Assembly (NCBI RefSeq): GCF_008704715.1
Contig: NZ_CP023689.1
Coordinates: forward strand, 1,860,001-1,924,000
DNA: 64,000 nucleotides
Source: Streptomyces chartreusis
Lineage (GTDB): Bacteria > Actinomycetota > Actinomycetes > Streptomycetales > Streptomycetaceae
Reading direction: 5' to 3'
Part shown: piece after piece, positions 7,930 through 15,511 of the stretch
Numbering within the stretch: the first letter of the stretch is position 1
How the letters are laid out: each line of letters starts with the position of its first letter
Notes under the pieces: generated by a model
Seen by the model: only the letters and a program-made list of their open reading frames with translations
Told to the model about the DNA's origin: nothing
Databases searched by the model: none
Translations under genes and position numbers: made by a program

Positions 7930-9999
7930 TCAGTCGATGCTCACGCGGAAGATCTTGTCCGCGCCGTCCGGCTCCCCTCCGTTGTTGTCGCTGTTGGTCG
8001 TGGACAGCCACAGCTGGTCGGCGCCCGGCACCTTGGTGACCGTGCGCAGCCTGCCGTAGGTGCCGACGTAGTAGGCGGTGGCCGCGCCGACGTTCTCGGT
8101 GTCGCCGTCGATCGGGATGCGCCACAGGCGTTCGCCGCGCAGGGCGGCCATGTAGATGACGTTGCGGACGATGGCGATGCCGCTGGGGGACGCCTCGGCG
8201 ACGCGCCAGGTCTTCCTGGGGTTGGTCATGCCCGAGACCGAGCAGGTGCCCTCGCAGGTCGGCCAGCCGTAGTTGGCACCCGGCTTGATGAGGTTGAGCT
8301 CGTCGAAGGAGCTGTTGCCGAACTCGGCCTCCCACAGCCTGCCGCCCCGGTCGAAGGCCAGGCCCTGGGGGTTGCGGTGGCCGAGGGAGTAGACGTAGGT
8401 GCCGAACGGGTTGCCGGGTGCCGGCTTGCCTTCGGTCGTCAGGCGCAGGATCTTGCCGTTGAGGGAGTTCCGGTCCTGGGCGAGGGACGAGGTCTGGGCG
8501 TCGCCGGTGGAGGCGTAGAGCAGGCCGTCCGGGCCGAAGGCGAGGCGGCCGCCGTTGTGATAGCGGTTCTTCTTGATGCCCTGCAACAGGACGGTGTAGC
8601 CGCCGAGGGAGCTGCCGTCGTAGGTCATGCGCGCGATGCGGTTGCCCTCGGCGGCCGTGTGCATGAAGTACACGCGGTGGTTCGTGGCCCAGCCGGGGTC
8701 GACGGCCACGCCGAGCAGTCCGCCCTCGCCGTCCGTGGTGACCGCGTTCGGCACGCTGCCGACCTGCGTCTTCGCGCCGTCCTTGGTCAGTTTGAACACC
8801 TTGAAGCTATCGCGTTCGGTGACCAGGGCGCTGTTGCCGTCGGGCATCCAGTACGTGCCCCAGGGGATGCTCCAGCCGGACGACACGGTGCCGATCGACG
8901 ACGGGACGCCGCCGTCGGTGGCGCAGGCACGGGTGGTGAAGGTGACCGCGTTGCTCTGCGGTGAGGTGTTCCCGGCGGCGTCGCGTGCCACGACGTTCAG
9001 GGTGTAGGGGCTGTTGCAGGCCAGCCCGGTGACGGTGGTCGAGGTGGCGGGCGGGGTGCCGGTGACGGTCTTGTAGACGGTGGAGCCGCTGCGGATGTCG
9101 TACGCCGTGACCGCCTTGTCGTCCGTCGCGGCGCCCCAGCTCAGCTCGGCGCTGTTCGCGGTGACTTCGGTGTACGACAGGGTGCCGGGCCCGGTCGGCG
9201 GGCTGGTGTCGGAGCTGGGCCGGGTCGTGCAGTCCACGGCCGGGCTGGCGAGGGAGGCGTTGCCGGCCGCGTCGCGGGCGATGACCGTGAGGTTGTAGGT
9301 GGTGGCCGGGGTGAGCCCGGTGAGGTTCTCGGTGGTCGCGCTCCCCGCGGCTTCGCCGATCTTGTTGCCGTGCTCGTAGATGTCGTACGCCGTCACCGCC
9401 ACGTCGTCCGTGGAGGCGCCCCAGTTCAGGGTGAGGCCGTCCTCGGTGACGGCGGAGCAGTTCGGGGTGCCGGGGCGGGTCGGGGCCTGGGTGTCGGCCG
9501 CGGCGTCCACGGTCAGCTTGTCGAGGTTGGGGCCGCCGGACGGGGTCGTCGCGGTGGCGCGGACCTTGTTGCCGCCGGCGGCGAGGTCGGCGTTGACCGT
9601 CTTCGTGGCCCAGGTGGTCCAGTTCGCGGTGGGCGGGAAGGACACGTTCGGCGCGACGACCCTGCCGCCTATCGAGATGTCCATGGGCCGGTCGGCGCCG
9701 GTGCCGTTGGCGTAGCGGAAGGCCAGTGAGGCACCGCCCGCCGCGCCCGCGCTCACCGTGAACTCGACGTAGGAGCCGGTCACGTTGGTGTAGTCGACGA
9801 AGCCTGAGCCGGTGTAGCCGCTGTGGTTGGAGGCCACCGTGCCTTGGGAGATCGTCGCGGTCTCGGCCTGGTGGTCACTCGCCGCGGCGGCTGCGGCGCT
9901 CGACGGTGGGGAGGCCGTGAGGAGGGACAGCAGCAGACCGCCCAGAGCGGCGGTGAGCACGCCCCGGCGAGGACGGCGTCCGGTGGGGATGACATGCAT
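7930..9999 (-). CDS. Secreted PQQ-dependent sugar dehydrogenase (AA12/GSDH-like) with CBM and two Fn3 domains
   Basis: A 689-residue exported oxidoreductase. After a signal peptide (RRPRRGVLTAALGGLLLSLL, twin Arg possible) come a CBM6/35-like beta-sandwich (about 45-165), two fibronectin III domains (about 173-258 and 265-355, each with TAYDI and LNVVARDAAGN-type strands) and a six-bladed quinoprotein propeller (about 365-689). The propeller has GEGGLLGVAVDPG, HNGGRLAFGPDGLLYASTGD with the catalytic-type His, and GHRNPQGLAFD, as in the glucose/sorbosone dehydrogenase and AA12 pyranose dehydrogenase families. It should oxidise a sugar extracellularly using PQQ. It is the last gene of the run that starts with pqqA. 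ATG 9999 is chosen because GGAGGT lies just upstream and the signal peptide begins here. Confidence 0.88.
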   Translation of the reverse strand: MHVIPTGRRPRRGVLTAALGGLLLSLLTASPPSSAAAAAASDHQAETATISQGTVASNHSGYTGSGFVDYTNVTGSYVEFTVSAGAAGGASLAFRYANGTGADRPMDISIGGRVVAPNVSFPPTANWTTWATKTVNADLAAGGNKVRATATTPSGGPNLDKLTVDAAADTQAPTRPGTPNCSAVTEDGLTLNWGASTDDVAVTAYDIYEHGNKIGEAAGSATTENLTGLTPATTYNLTVIARDAAGNASLASPAVDCTTRPSSDTSPPTGPGTLSYTEVTANSAELSWGAATDDKAVTAYDIRSGSTVYKTVTGTPPATSTTVTGLACNSPYTLNVVARDAAGNTSPQSNAVTFTTRACATDGGVPSSIGTVSSGWSIPWGTYWMPDGNSALVTERDSFKVFKLTKDGAKTQVGSVPNAVTTDGEGGLLGVAVDPGWATNHRVYFMHTAAEGNRIARMTYDGSSLGGYTVLLQGIKKNRYHNGGRLAFGPDGLLYASTGDAQTSSLAQDRNSLNGKILRLTTEGKPAPGNPFGTYVYSLGHRNPQGLAFDRGGRLWEAEFGNSSFDELNLIKPGANYGWPTCEGTCSVSGMTNPRKTWRVAEASPSGIAIVRNVIYMAALRGERLWRIPIDGDTENVGAATAYYVGTYGRLRTVTKVPGADQLWLSTTNSDNNGGEPDGADKIFRVSID

Positions 10000-10013
10000 G
10001 GAGGTCCACCTCC
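10000..10013 (-). promoter_or_regulatory. Ribosome-site hairpin of the sugar dehydrogenase gene
   Basis: On the minus strand GGAGG-TGGA-CCTCC sits directly in front of the ATG: the Shine-Dalgarno GGAGG can pair with the CCTCC that touches the start codon. This could lower or regulate translation of the dehydrogenase relative to the upstream genes. Confidence 0.5.
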
Positions 10014-10048
10014 AGGTGGGGGATGTCGGTCTCATCGGGCCGTGGCGC

Positions 10049-10822
10049 TCACACGAGTTGGTAGCCGCGCAGGTCGGTGAGCAGCAGATGGCAGTCCTGG
10101 AGGGAGCCGGAGGTGTCGCCGAGGGAGCGGTAGATGCCCCACTTGGGGCGCACCCGGTCGGCCAGGAAGGTGTCGACGCCCGTCTTGGACTTGTCGATCA
10201 CGGTGGTGCCGCCGCTCTTGAGGATCCAGCGGACCGAGCCCGCCGAGCCGTTGCCGACCTTGATCTGGAAGTCGACGTCGGTCCATTTGTCGTGCAGCGG
10301 CTCCAGGTCGGTACGGCCGACGAGGGTGTCGCTGTCGAAGAGCTTCAGCTCGATGGTCTGCACTCCGTTCACCCGGCGCAGGGACTGCACGACGATCGGC
10401 GAGGAGCCGGTGCCCGGCTGCTTCATCTGCATGATGTGCGTGAAGCTGGTGGTCGCCTTCAGCGAGCTCGGGATGTACATGGAGTACGTGATCCGCCAGG
10501 TCTGGCCCGAAGTCCACTTCAGATAGCTGGAGGAGGAGGTGCGCAGTCCTGTGACCTCGTGCCGCTGGCGGTCGGTCGAGGTGTCCCGGTCGGCCATGTG
10601 CATGTTGAAGCGCCAGTTGTTGCCGGTGGTGTGGATGTGCGGCTGCCCGCCGGGGTGGGAGTCGGCGCGGTCGTCCTCGATCGTCTCGAAGGCTCCGAGC
10701 CCGTCGCTCGCGGACGGGGACCACTTGAGCTGCCAGGACGCGGCCCGCGCGGGCTGTGCGGCGGCGGCCGAGGCCACCCCGCCGAGCGCGGCGCCCAGCA
10801 CCATCCTTCTGGATGTGTTCAT
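10049..10822 (-). CDS. Secreted polysaccharide-lyase-like protein (concanavalin-type jelly roll)
   Basis: A 257-residue protein with a Tat-like signal (NTSRRMVLGAALGGVASAAAA). The mature part is rich in alternating beta strands: WRFNMHMADRDTSTDRQRHE, TWRITYSMYIPSSL, TDVDFQIKVGNG and RPKWGIYRS, which resembles the heparinase I/PL20/alginate-lyase jelly-roll group of polysaccharide lyases and is often annotated as such in streptomycetes. Substrate cannot be assigned. ATG 10822 has GAGGAG about 11 bases upstream; a GTG at 10834 is too close to that site. The gene begins four bases after the GH105 stop and is followed by the PQQ dehydrogenase after 49 bases. Confidence 0.6.
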   Translation of the reverse strand: MNTSRRMVLGAALGGVASAAAAQPARAASWQLKWSPSASDGLGAFETIEDDRADSHPGGQPHIHTTGNNWRFNMHMADRDTSTDRQRHEVTGLRTSSSSYLKWTSGQTWRITYSMYIPSSLKATTSFTHIMQMKQPGTGSSPIVVQSLRRVNGVQTIELKLFDSDTLVGRTDLEPLHDKWTDVDFQIKVGNGSAGSVRWILKSGGTTVIDKSKTGVDTFLADRVRPKWGIYRSLGDTSGSLQDCHLLLTDLRGYQLV

Positions 10823-10826
10823 GACA

Positions 10827-12008
10827 CTAATCACTCCTCAGCTGTTCGTTCATGATCAGGAAGGCTCCGAGGCCGTGGAAGTCGTTGGTGGCCCGGGTGC
10901 GGGCGGCGTAGTACGCGTAGTCGCCGACGTTGGTGCCGACGGAGATGTCGGTGAGTTCGGTGCGGCCGTCGGCGCCGAGCGAGACCTTGCGCAGGACGCC
11001 GCGGTAGCCGCGTTCGGCGACGGCCGCGTAGTGCCGGTCCAGATAGCCGCGCTGTGCGGCGCGGGAGAGGGCGTAGGTGAACATGCTGGAGCAGGACGTC
11101 TCGGTCCAGTTGTCGGCGCGGGCGCCCTTGTCGATCACCTGGAACCAGCGTCCGGTGGCCGGGTCCTGGTGGCGCTCCAGGCCGGCGGCGAGCGCGCGCA
11201 GGATGCGCAGCAGCGCCGGGCGGCGCGGGTGGCCGGCCGGGACGGCGTCCAGGACGTTCACCATCGCCATCGAGTACCAGCCCACGGCCCGGCACCAGTG
11301 CTCGGGGGCGAGTCCGGTGGCCGGGTCCGACCAGGCCGCCGTGCGCGACTCGTCGTAGGCGTGCCGGAGCAGGCCGCCCGCGACCTGGAGATGGCCGCCG
11401 TACAGCTGGAGTTGCCTCGCCGCCTCGTCGTTCGCGTAGGCGGAGTCGTGGAACTCCTTGCCGTACTCCACCAGGAACGGGTTGACCATGTAGACGCCGT
11501 CGGCCCACAACTGGTGCGCGCGGCTCGCGGTGTCGGCGTGCCAGAAGCCGCCGTCCCCGGTGCGCGGGTAGGTGTCGAGGCGGTCGCGGATCCTCTTCGC
11601 CGCGACGCGGTAGCGGTCCTCGCCGGTCTCGTGGTGCAGGATCGTCAGCAGTCGCCCGGCCTGCATGCTGTCGAGACTGTTGAAGCCCTGGCTCATGGAG
11701 CCGTCCGCCGCCACGAACCGGTCGACGTAGCTCTTGATGTACGACAGGTACCGCGGGTCGTGGGTGCGGCGGAAGACCAGGTACTGGCCGTAGAGGTAGA
11801 GGCCGACCGGGTACGACCAGCCGCCGATGGTGGTCGGCGTGTAGCGGGCCGTGGTGGAGTCGACCACGGCGACGGACCAGTCCGCCGTGGCGGCGGGGGT
11901 GTTGAGCGCGGTCGTGGCCGGCGCCGGATCGGCCGTGGCCGCGGGGACGGCGGTGAGGGTCGCTGCGGCGAGCACGGTCGTCGTCAGCAGCGCGTGCAGG
12001 CGTCTCAT
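10827..12008 (-). CDS. Secreted GH105 unsaturated rhamnogalacturonyl hydrolase
   Basis: A 393-residue protein: signal peptide (MRRLHALLTTTVLAAATLTAVPAATA), then an (alpha/alpha)6 barrel of the YteR/YesR type. Diagnostic stretches are GWSYPVGLYLYGQYLVFRRT, FNSLDSMQAGRLLTILH, LWADGVYMVNPFLVEYG (the WADG Asp is the expected catalytic acid) and EHWCRAVGWYSMAMVNVLD. The family removes the unsaturated uronic acid left at the non-reducing end by pectin or rhamnogalacturonan lyases. Its ATG overlaps the pqqE stop codon by four bases, with AAGGAG upstream inside pqqE, so translation is coupled to PQQ synthesis genes. Confidence 0.88.
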   Translation of the reverse strand: MRRLHALLTTTVLAAATLTAVPAATADPAPATTALNTPAATADWSVAVVDSTTARYTPTTIGGWSYPVGLYLYGQYLVFRRTHDPRYLSYIKSYVDRFVAADGSMSQGFNSLDSMQAGRLLTILHHETGEDRYRVAAKRIRDRLDTYPRTGDGGFWHADTASRAHQLWADGVYMVNPFLVEYGKEFHDSAYANDEAARQLQLYGGHLQVAGGLLRHAYDESRTAAWSDPATGLAPEHWCRAVGWYSMAMVNVLDAVPAGHPRRPALLRILRALAAGLERHQDPATGRWFQVIDKGARADNWTETSCSSMFTYALSRAAQRGYLDRHYAAVAERGYRGVLRKVSLGADGRTELTDISVGTNVGDYAYYAARTRATNDFHGLGAFLIMNEQLRSD

Positions 12009-13090
12009 GGTGCTCCTTCGCGGTAGGCGTGGACGGGGTTTCCGGCCGGCGGGCGAGCGCTGTCGACCAGGTCCCGGACCAGGGCGTGGTCGGGTGAGAG
12101 CCGGCAGGCGGGGTCGGTTCTCGTGGCATCGCCGGTGAGGGCGTACGCCTGGCAGCGGCAGCCCCCGTGGTCGGTGGCGGCGAGGGCGCAGCTCCGGCAG
12201 GGGCCGCGCATCCAGGAATCGCCGCGATAGGCGTTGAACGCCCTCGACTCCCACCAGATCCAGGAGAGTTGGCGGTCCCTCACATTGGGCGGGTCGAGGC
12301 CGGGGAGAGCGGCCGCGGCCGGGCACGGCAGGACCGTGCCGTCGGGGGCGACGGTGAGCGAGAGGGCGCCCCAGCCGCCCATGCAAGGCTTGGCGACTCC
12401 GTCAATGTAGTCCGGGGTGACCCAGATCAACTCCGGTACGGGGTCCGGGTGTTCGCGCCAACGGGTCAGGGTGGTGCGGGCGCGGTGGACCTGGTCCCGC
12501 GTGGGCAGCAGGGTGGCACGGTTGCGCAGGGCCCAGCCGTGGAACTGGGTGTGCGCGAGCTCGACCCGGTCGGCGCCCCAGGCCGCGCCCAGGGCGATCA
12601 GGTCGTCGAGGGCGTCGATGTTGGCGCGGTGCAGGACGATGTTCAGGCCGAACGGCAGCCCGGCGGCCCGGATCAGCCGTGCGGCCCGCTCCTTGGCGGC
12701 GAACGAGCGGGCGCCCGCGATGCGGTCGGAGGTATCAGGATCGGCGTGCTGCACGGACAGCTGGACGCTGTGCAGCCCGGCCTCGACGAGTTCGCCGAGC
12801 CGCCTCTCCCCCAGTCCGACACCGCTGGTGACCAGCTGGGTGTACAGGCCCGAGCGCTCGGCGGCGGCGACGATGTCCGGCAGCTCGCGCCGCAGCAGCG
12901 GTTCGCCGCCCGACAGATGGGTCTGCACGACGCCCAGGTCGGCGGCCTGCCGGAACACTCCGGCCCATTCGTCCGCGGTCAGCTCTGTTGACCGACCGAC
13001 CAGTTCGACCGGGTTGGAGCAGTACCCGCAGCGCAGCGGGCAGCGGTGGGTGAGTTCCGCGAGCAGGGCCCACGGCGGGTCGGCGGTCAT
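12005..13090 (-). CDS. pqqE: PQQ biosynthesis radical SAM protein PqqE
   Basis: A 361-residue radical SAM enzyme that joins the Glu and Tyr side chains of PqqA by a carbon-carbon bond. CPLRCGYCSNP at residues about 16-26 is the CX3CX2C cluster motif with the PqqE-typical CSNP. LSGGEPLLRRELPD follows, and a Cys-rich SPASM region with CMGGWGALS, LPCPAAAALP, GPCRSCALA and GGCRCQAYAL lies in the last third. The ATG at 13090 overlaps the pqqD stop (ATGA) and the stop overlaps the GH105 start. Length is normal for the family. Confidence 0.96.
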   Translation of the reverse strand: MTADPPWALLAELTHRCPLRCGYCSNPVELVGRSTELTADEWAGVFRQAADLGVVQTHLSGGEPLLRRELPDIVAAAERSGLYTQLVTSGVGLGERRLGELVEAGLHSVQLSVQHADPDTSDRIAGARSFAAKERAARLIRAAGLPFGLNIVLHRANIDALDDLIALGAAWGADRVELAHTQFHGWALRNRATLLPTRDQVHRARTTLTRWREHPDPVPELIWVTPDYIDGVAKPCMGGWGALSLTVAPDGTVLPCPAAAALPGLDPPNVRDRQLSWIWWESRAFNAYRGDSWMRGPCRSCALAATDHGGCRCQAYALTGDATRTDPACRLSPDHALVRDLVDSARPPAGNPVHAYREGAP

Positions 13091-13341
13091 CGCAGCCAGC
13101 CCTCCTTCCGCAACGTCCGGAGGAACTCGGGCACTTCGTCGGCGACGGGGGCGCCGGGGAACCGCGCCCCCAGCTCGGCGACGATGTCGCCCACGGCCCG
13201 GCTGCCGTCGCACAGCCGCAGCACGCCGCCGGCGCTGCCGTGCAGGACGACCACCCGCTCGGGCAGCAGCAACAGGTCGGTGCCGCGCACCCGGTCGTGA
13301 CGCAGCACCACCGAGCGGGCGAGGGCGGGACGCCAGGTCAT
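13087..13341 (-). CDS. pqqD: PQQ biosynthesis peptide chaperone PqqD
   Basis: An 84-residue protein of normal PqqD length. It holds the RiPP recognition fold that binds the PqqA leader and presents it to PqqE. RVRGTDLLLLPERVVVLHGSAGGVLRLCDG corresponds to the beta strands, and TVGDIVAEL-type helix (SRAVGDIVAELGARF) and the C-terminal VPEFLRTLRKEGWL match the family closely. Both ends overlap neighbours by four bases (pqqC upstream, pqqE downstream). Confidence 0.95.
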   Translation of the reverse strand: MTWRPALARSVVLRHDRVRGTDLLLLPERVVVLHGSAGGVLRLCDGSRAVGDIVAELGARFPGAPVADEVPEFLRTLRKEGWLR

Positions 13342-14093
13342 GGGCCGCCTCCCCCGGCCGCTGCGCCGGCGCCTCGGCCCCCGCCTCGGTCCACCGCGTC
13401 CAGCAGCGCCCACAGCACGTCGCACTTGAAGGCCAGCGCGGCCACCGCCCGCTCCTGCTGCTCGCGGGTGCGGGCCCGCTCCAGGACCAGGGCGAGAGCC
13501 TCCTCGCCGTCCCGGGCGCCCTGGCCGACACGGGTGCGGAAGTAGGCGAGGCCGGCCGGGTCGATCCAGTGGTAGTGGGTCTCGAAGGCGGCGATGCGGG
13601 TGCACATCAGGTCCGGTGCCGACAGTTCCGTCAGGGACGCGGCGACGGCCTCGGCCACGGGGCTCAGCCGGCAGAAGTTGACGTATCCGTCGACCGCGAG
13701 CCGGACCCCGGGCACTACGCGGGAGGCGTCCCACAGTTCCTCACGGTCGAGGCCGGCCGCCTCGCCGAGGCGCAGCCAGCGCTCGATGCCGCCCTCGCCC
13801 TCGGCCGTGCCGTCGTGGTCGCGGATGCGACGCAGCCAGGCGCGACGCGGCGCGGGCCGCTCCAGCTTGGCGAGGATCAGGGCGTCCTTGACGGGGATGT
13901 GGCGCTGGTAGTGGAAGCGGTTGGCGATCCAGCGGCGCAGTTCTGCGGGCGTCAACTCACCCTTGTGCATACGGAGGTTGAAGGGGTGGCGGTCGTGGTA
14001 GCGGGCCGCGGTGACGGCGCGCAGCCGCCCGGTGAACTCGGTGGTCGTCCAGGGGGCTGCGGCGCCGTCGGCGTGCACGCGAGTCGCGGTCAC
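13338..14093 (-). CDS. pqqC: Pyrroloquinoline-quinone synthase PqqC
   Basis: A 251-residue all-helical oxidase that closes the ring and performs the final eight-electron oxidation to PQQ without a cofactor. Conserved stretches include YHDRHPFNLRMHKGELTP, RRWIANRFHYQRHIPVKDALIL, GGIERWLRLGEAAGL and FETHYHWIDPAGLAYFRTR, which carry the active-site His, Arg and Tyr residues of the family. The last 15 residues are a Gly-rich tail. The start is GTG at 14093, 22 bases after the pqqA stop; the 3' end overlaps pqqD by four bases. Confidence 0.95.
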   Translation of the reverse strand: MTATRVHADGAAAPWTTTEFTGRLRAVTAARYHDRHPFNLRMHKGELTPAELRRWIANRFHYQRHIPVKDALILAKLERPAPRRAWLRRIRDHDGTAEGEGGIERWLRLGEAAGLDREELWDASRVVPGVRLAVDGYVNFCRLSPVAEAVAASLTELSAPDLMCTRIAAFETHYHWIDPAGLAYFRTRVGQGARDGEEALALVLERARTREQQERAVAALAFKCDVLWALLDAVDRGGGRGAGAAAGGGGP

Positions 14094-14115
14094 GATGCTC
14101 TCGCGGTGCGGGCGG

Positions 14116-14265
14116 CTAGCGGTCGGTGAGGGCGTAGGCGGTCACTTCGAGCGCGGTGTCCACGACGGTGTACCCCGGGCTTTGCCAGACCTTTTCATCC
14201 GATGTTTCCTGAATGACCTGGTCCGTCGGGTGGGCAGGGAGGGCGTGGAGCAGCTTCTCGTCCAT
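14116..14265 (-). CDS. pqqA: PQQ precursor peptide PqqA (long form)
   Basis: A 49-residue peptide, longer than the common 22-39 residues. The C-terminal part WQSPGYTVVDTALEVTAYAL contains the family core: Trp-x-x-Pro, then Glu-Val-Thr-x-Tyr, in which the Glu and Tyr four residues apart become PQQ. The N-terminal 25 residues (MDEKLLHALPAHPTDQ...) form an extended leader. ATG 14265 has GCAGG about nine bases upstream. Its position immediately before pqqC confirms the call. Confidence 0.88.
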   Translation of the reverse strand: MDEKLLHALPAHPTDQVIQETSDEKVWQSPGYTVVDTALEVTAYALTDR

Positions 14266-14402
14266 GTGCGCATACCTGCTTCCTGAGGAAGTGGGGGGTC
14301 TCAGAGCCCAGACAGGCGGCTGGCGTTCACATGCATGCACCGAGTTCATCAACACGTTCGGTGGCGCGATACAGAGTCGCGGCAGGACGAGCGAGGGTCA
14401 AT

Positions 14403-14471
14403 GGTCCGGACCGATAACATCGGATGCGTTTCCGGCCAATCTCGCCGCCGCCCACTGACTCGTCGGTCAGT
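14403..14471. promoter_or_regulatory. Cluster of three palindromes in the divergent pqqA / aldo-keto reductase region
   Basis: The 310-base gap 14266-14575 holds no gene. It contains GGTCCGGACC (14403-14412), CCGAT-AAC-ATCGG (14411-14423) and ACTGAC-N6-GTCAGT (14454-14471), the last having the form of a TetR-type operator. One or more probably control the pqq operon, the reductase, or both. Confidence 0.5.
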
Positions 14472-14575
14472 TGCGGCGACTTCCCGGGCGGATCGGGCGG
14501 TCAGGAATGCATCACGCCTCGTGATCGTTGACGATATGAGTACCACCTGACGACAACCGTAAGGATCAAGAGCTC

Positions 14576-15406
14576 GTGAGCAGCAAGGTCCCCCCGATCA
14601 TCCTGAACAACGGCGTCGAGATGCCCCAGCTGGGCTTCGGCGTCTGGCAGGTGCCGGACGACGAGGCCACGCGGGCGGTCGGCACCGCGCTGGAGGCCGG
14701 GTACCGCAGCATCGACACAGCGGCGATCTACGGCAACGAGGCGGGCACCGGCCGGGCCATCGCGGCCTCCGGCGTCCCCCGCGAGGACATCTTCGTCACC
14801 ACCAAGCTCTGGAACGGCGACCAGGGCTACGACTCCACCCTGCGCGCCTTCGACACCTCGCTGGAGAAGCTGGGCCTGGAGTACGTCGACCTGTACCTCA
14901 TCCACTGGCCGGCGCCGTCGCGCGACAAGTACGTCGACACCTACAAGGCGTTCGAGAAGCTGCACGCGGACGGCCGTATCCGCGCGATCGGTGTCTCCAA
15001 CTTCCTTCCGGAGCACCTGGAGCGGCTGTTCGGCGAGACGTCGGTCGTCCCGGCCGTCAACCAGATCGAGTTGCACCCGCACCTTCAGCAGCACGCCTCC
15101 CGCGCGCTGCACGCCGAGCGGGGCATCGCCACCGAGGCCTGGTCGCCGCTCGGTTCCGGCAAGGGTCTGCTGGAGGTCCCGGCGATCGTCGCCATCGCGC
15201 AGAAGCACGGCCGCACCCCGGCCCAGGTAGTGCTGCGCTGGCACCTGCAGATCGGCAACGTCGTGATCCCGAAGTCCGTGACGCCGTCGCGGATCAAGGA
15301 GAACATCGAGGTCTTCGACTTCAGCCTGGACGACGAGGACCTGGCGGCGATCAGCGCGCTCAACGAGGACCGGCGGATCGGCAGCGACCCGGCGGACGTC
15401 AACTGA
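14576..15406 (+). CDS. Aldo/keto reductase (AKR5-type, 2,5-diketo-D-gluconate reductase-like)
   Basis: A 276-residue NADPH-dependent (alpha/beta)8 reductase. GYRSIDTAAIYGNEAGTG contains catalytic Asp and Tyr, TTKLWN the catalytic Lys, LIHWPAPS the catalytic His, and VIPKSVTPSRIKENIEVFDF is the NADPH 2'-phosphate-binding tail. Length is typical. GTG start at 14576 has AAGGATCAAGAG upstream. It is divergent from pqqA; a role in reducing sugar-derived aldehydes or ketoaldonates from the neighbouring oxidase is possible but not shown. Confidence 0.93.
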   Translation: MSSKVPPIILNNGVEMPQLGFGVWQVPDDEATRAVGTALEAGYRSIDTAAIYGNEAGTGRAIAASGVPREDIFVTTKLWNGDQGYDSTLRAFDTSLEKLGLEYVDLYLIHWPAPSRDKYVDTYKAFEKLHADGRIRAIGVSNFLPEHLERLFGETSVVPAVNQIELHPHLQQHASRALHAERGIATEAWSPLGSGKGLLEVPAIVAIAQKHGRTPAQVVLRWHLQIGNVVIPKSVTPSRIKENIEVFDFSLDDEDLAAISALNEDRRIGSDPADVN

Positions 15407-15427
15407 CACCGCCGCACCGCGACCCCC

Positions 15428-15465
15428 GTCCGCCCGCCGCTCAGCTGTCCGAGCGGCGGGCGGAC
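15428..15465. terminator. Strong bidirectional terminator hairpin
   Basis: A perfect 15-bp stem (15428-15442 with 15451-15465) around the loop AGCTGTCC, between the convergent reductase and the gene ending at 15512. It has no T-run, as is usual in streptomycetes. Confidence 0.8.
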
Positions 15466-15511
15466 GCGTACGGATGGGCGCCCGGATCCCCGGTCGCCCG
15501 CGCGGAGCGCC

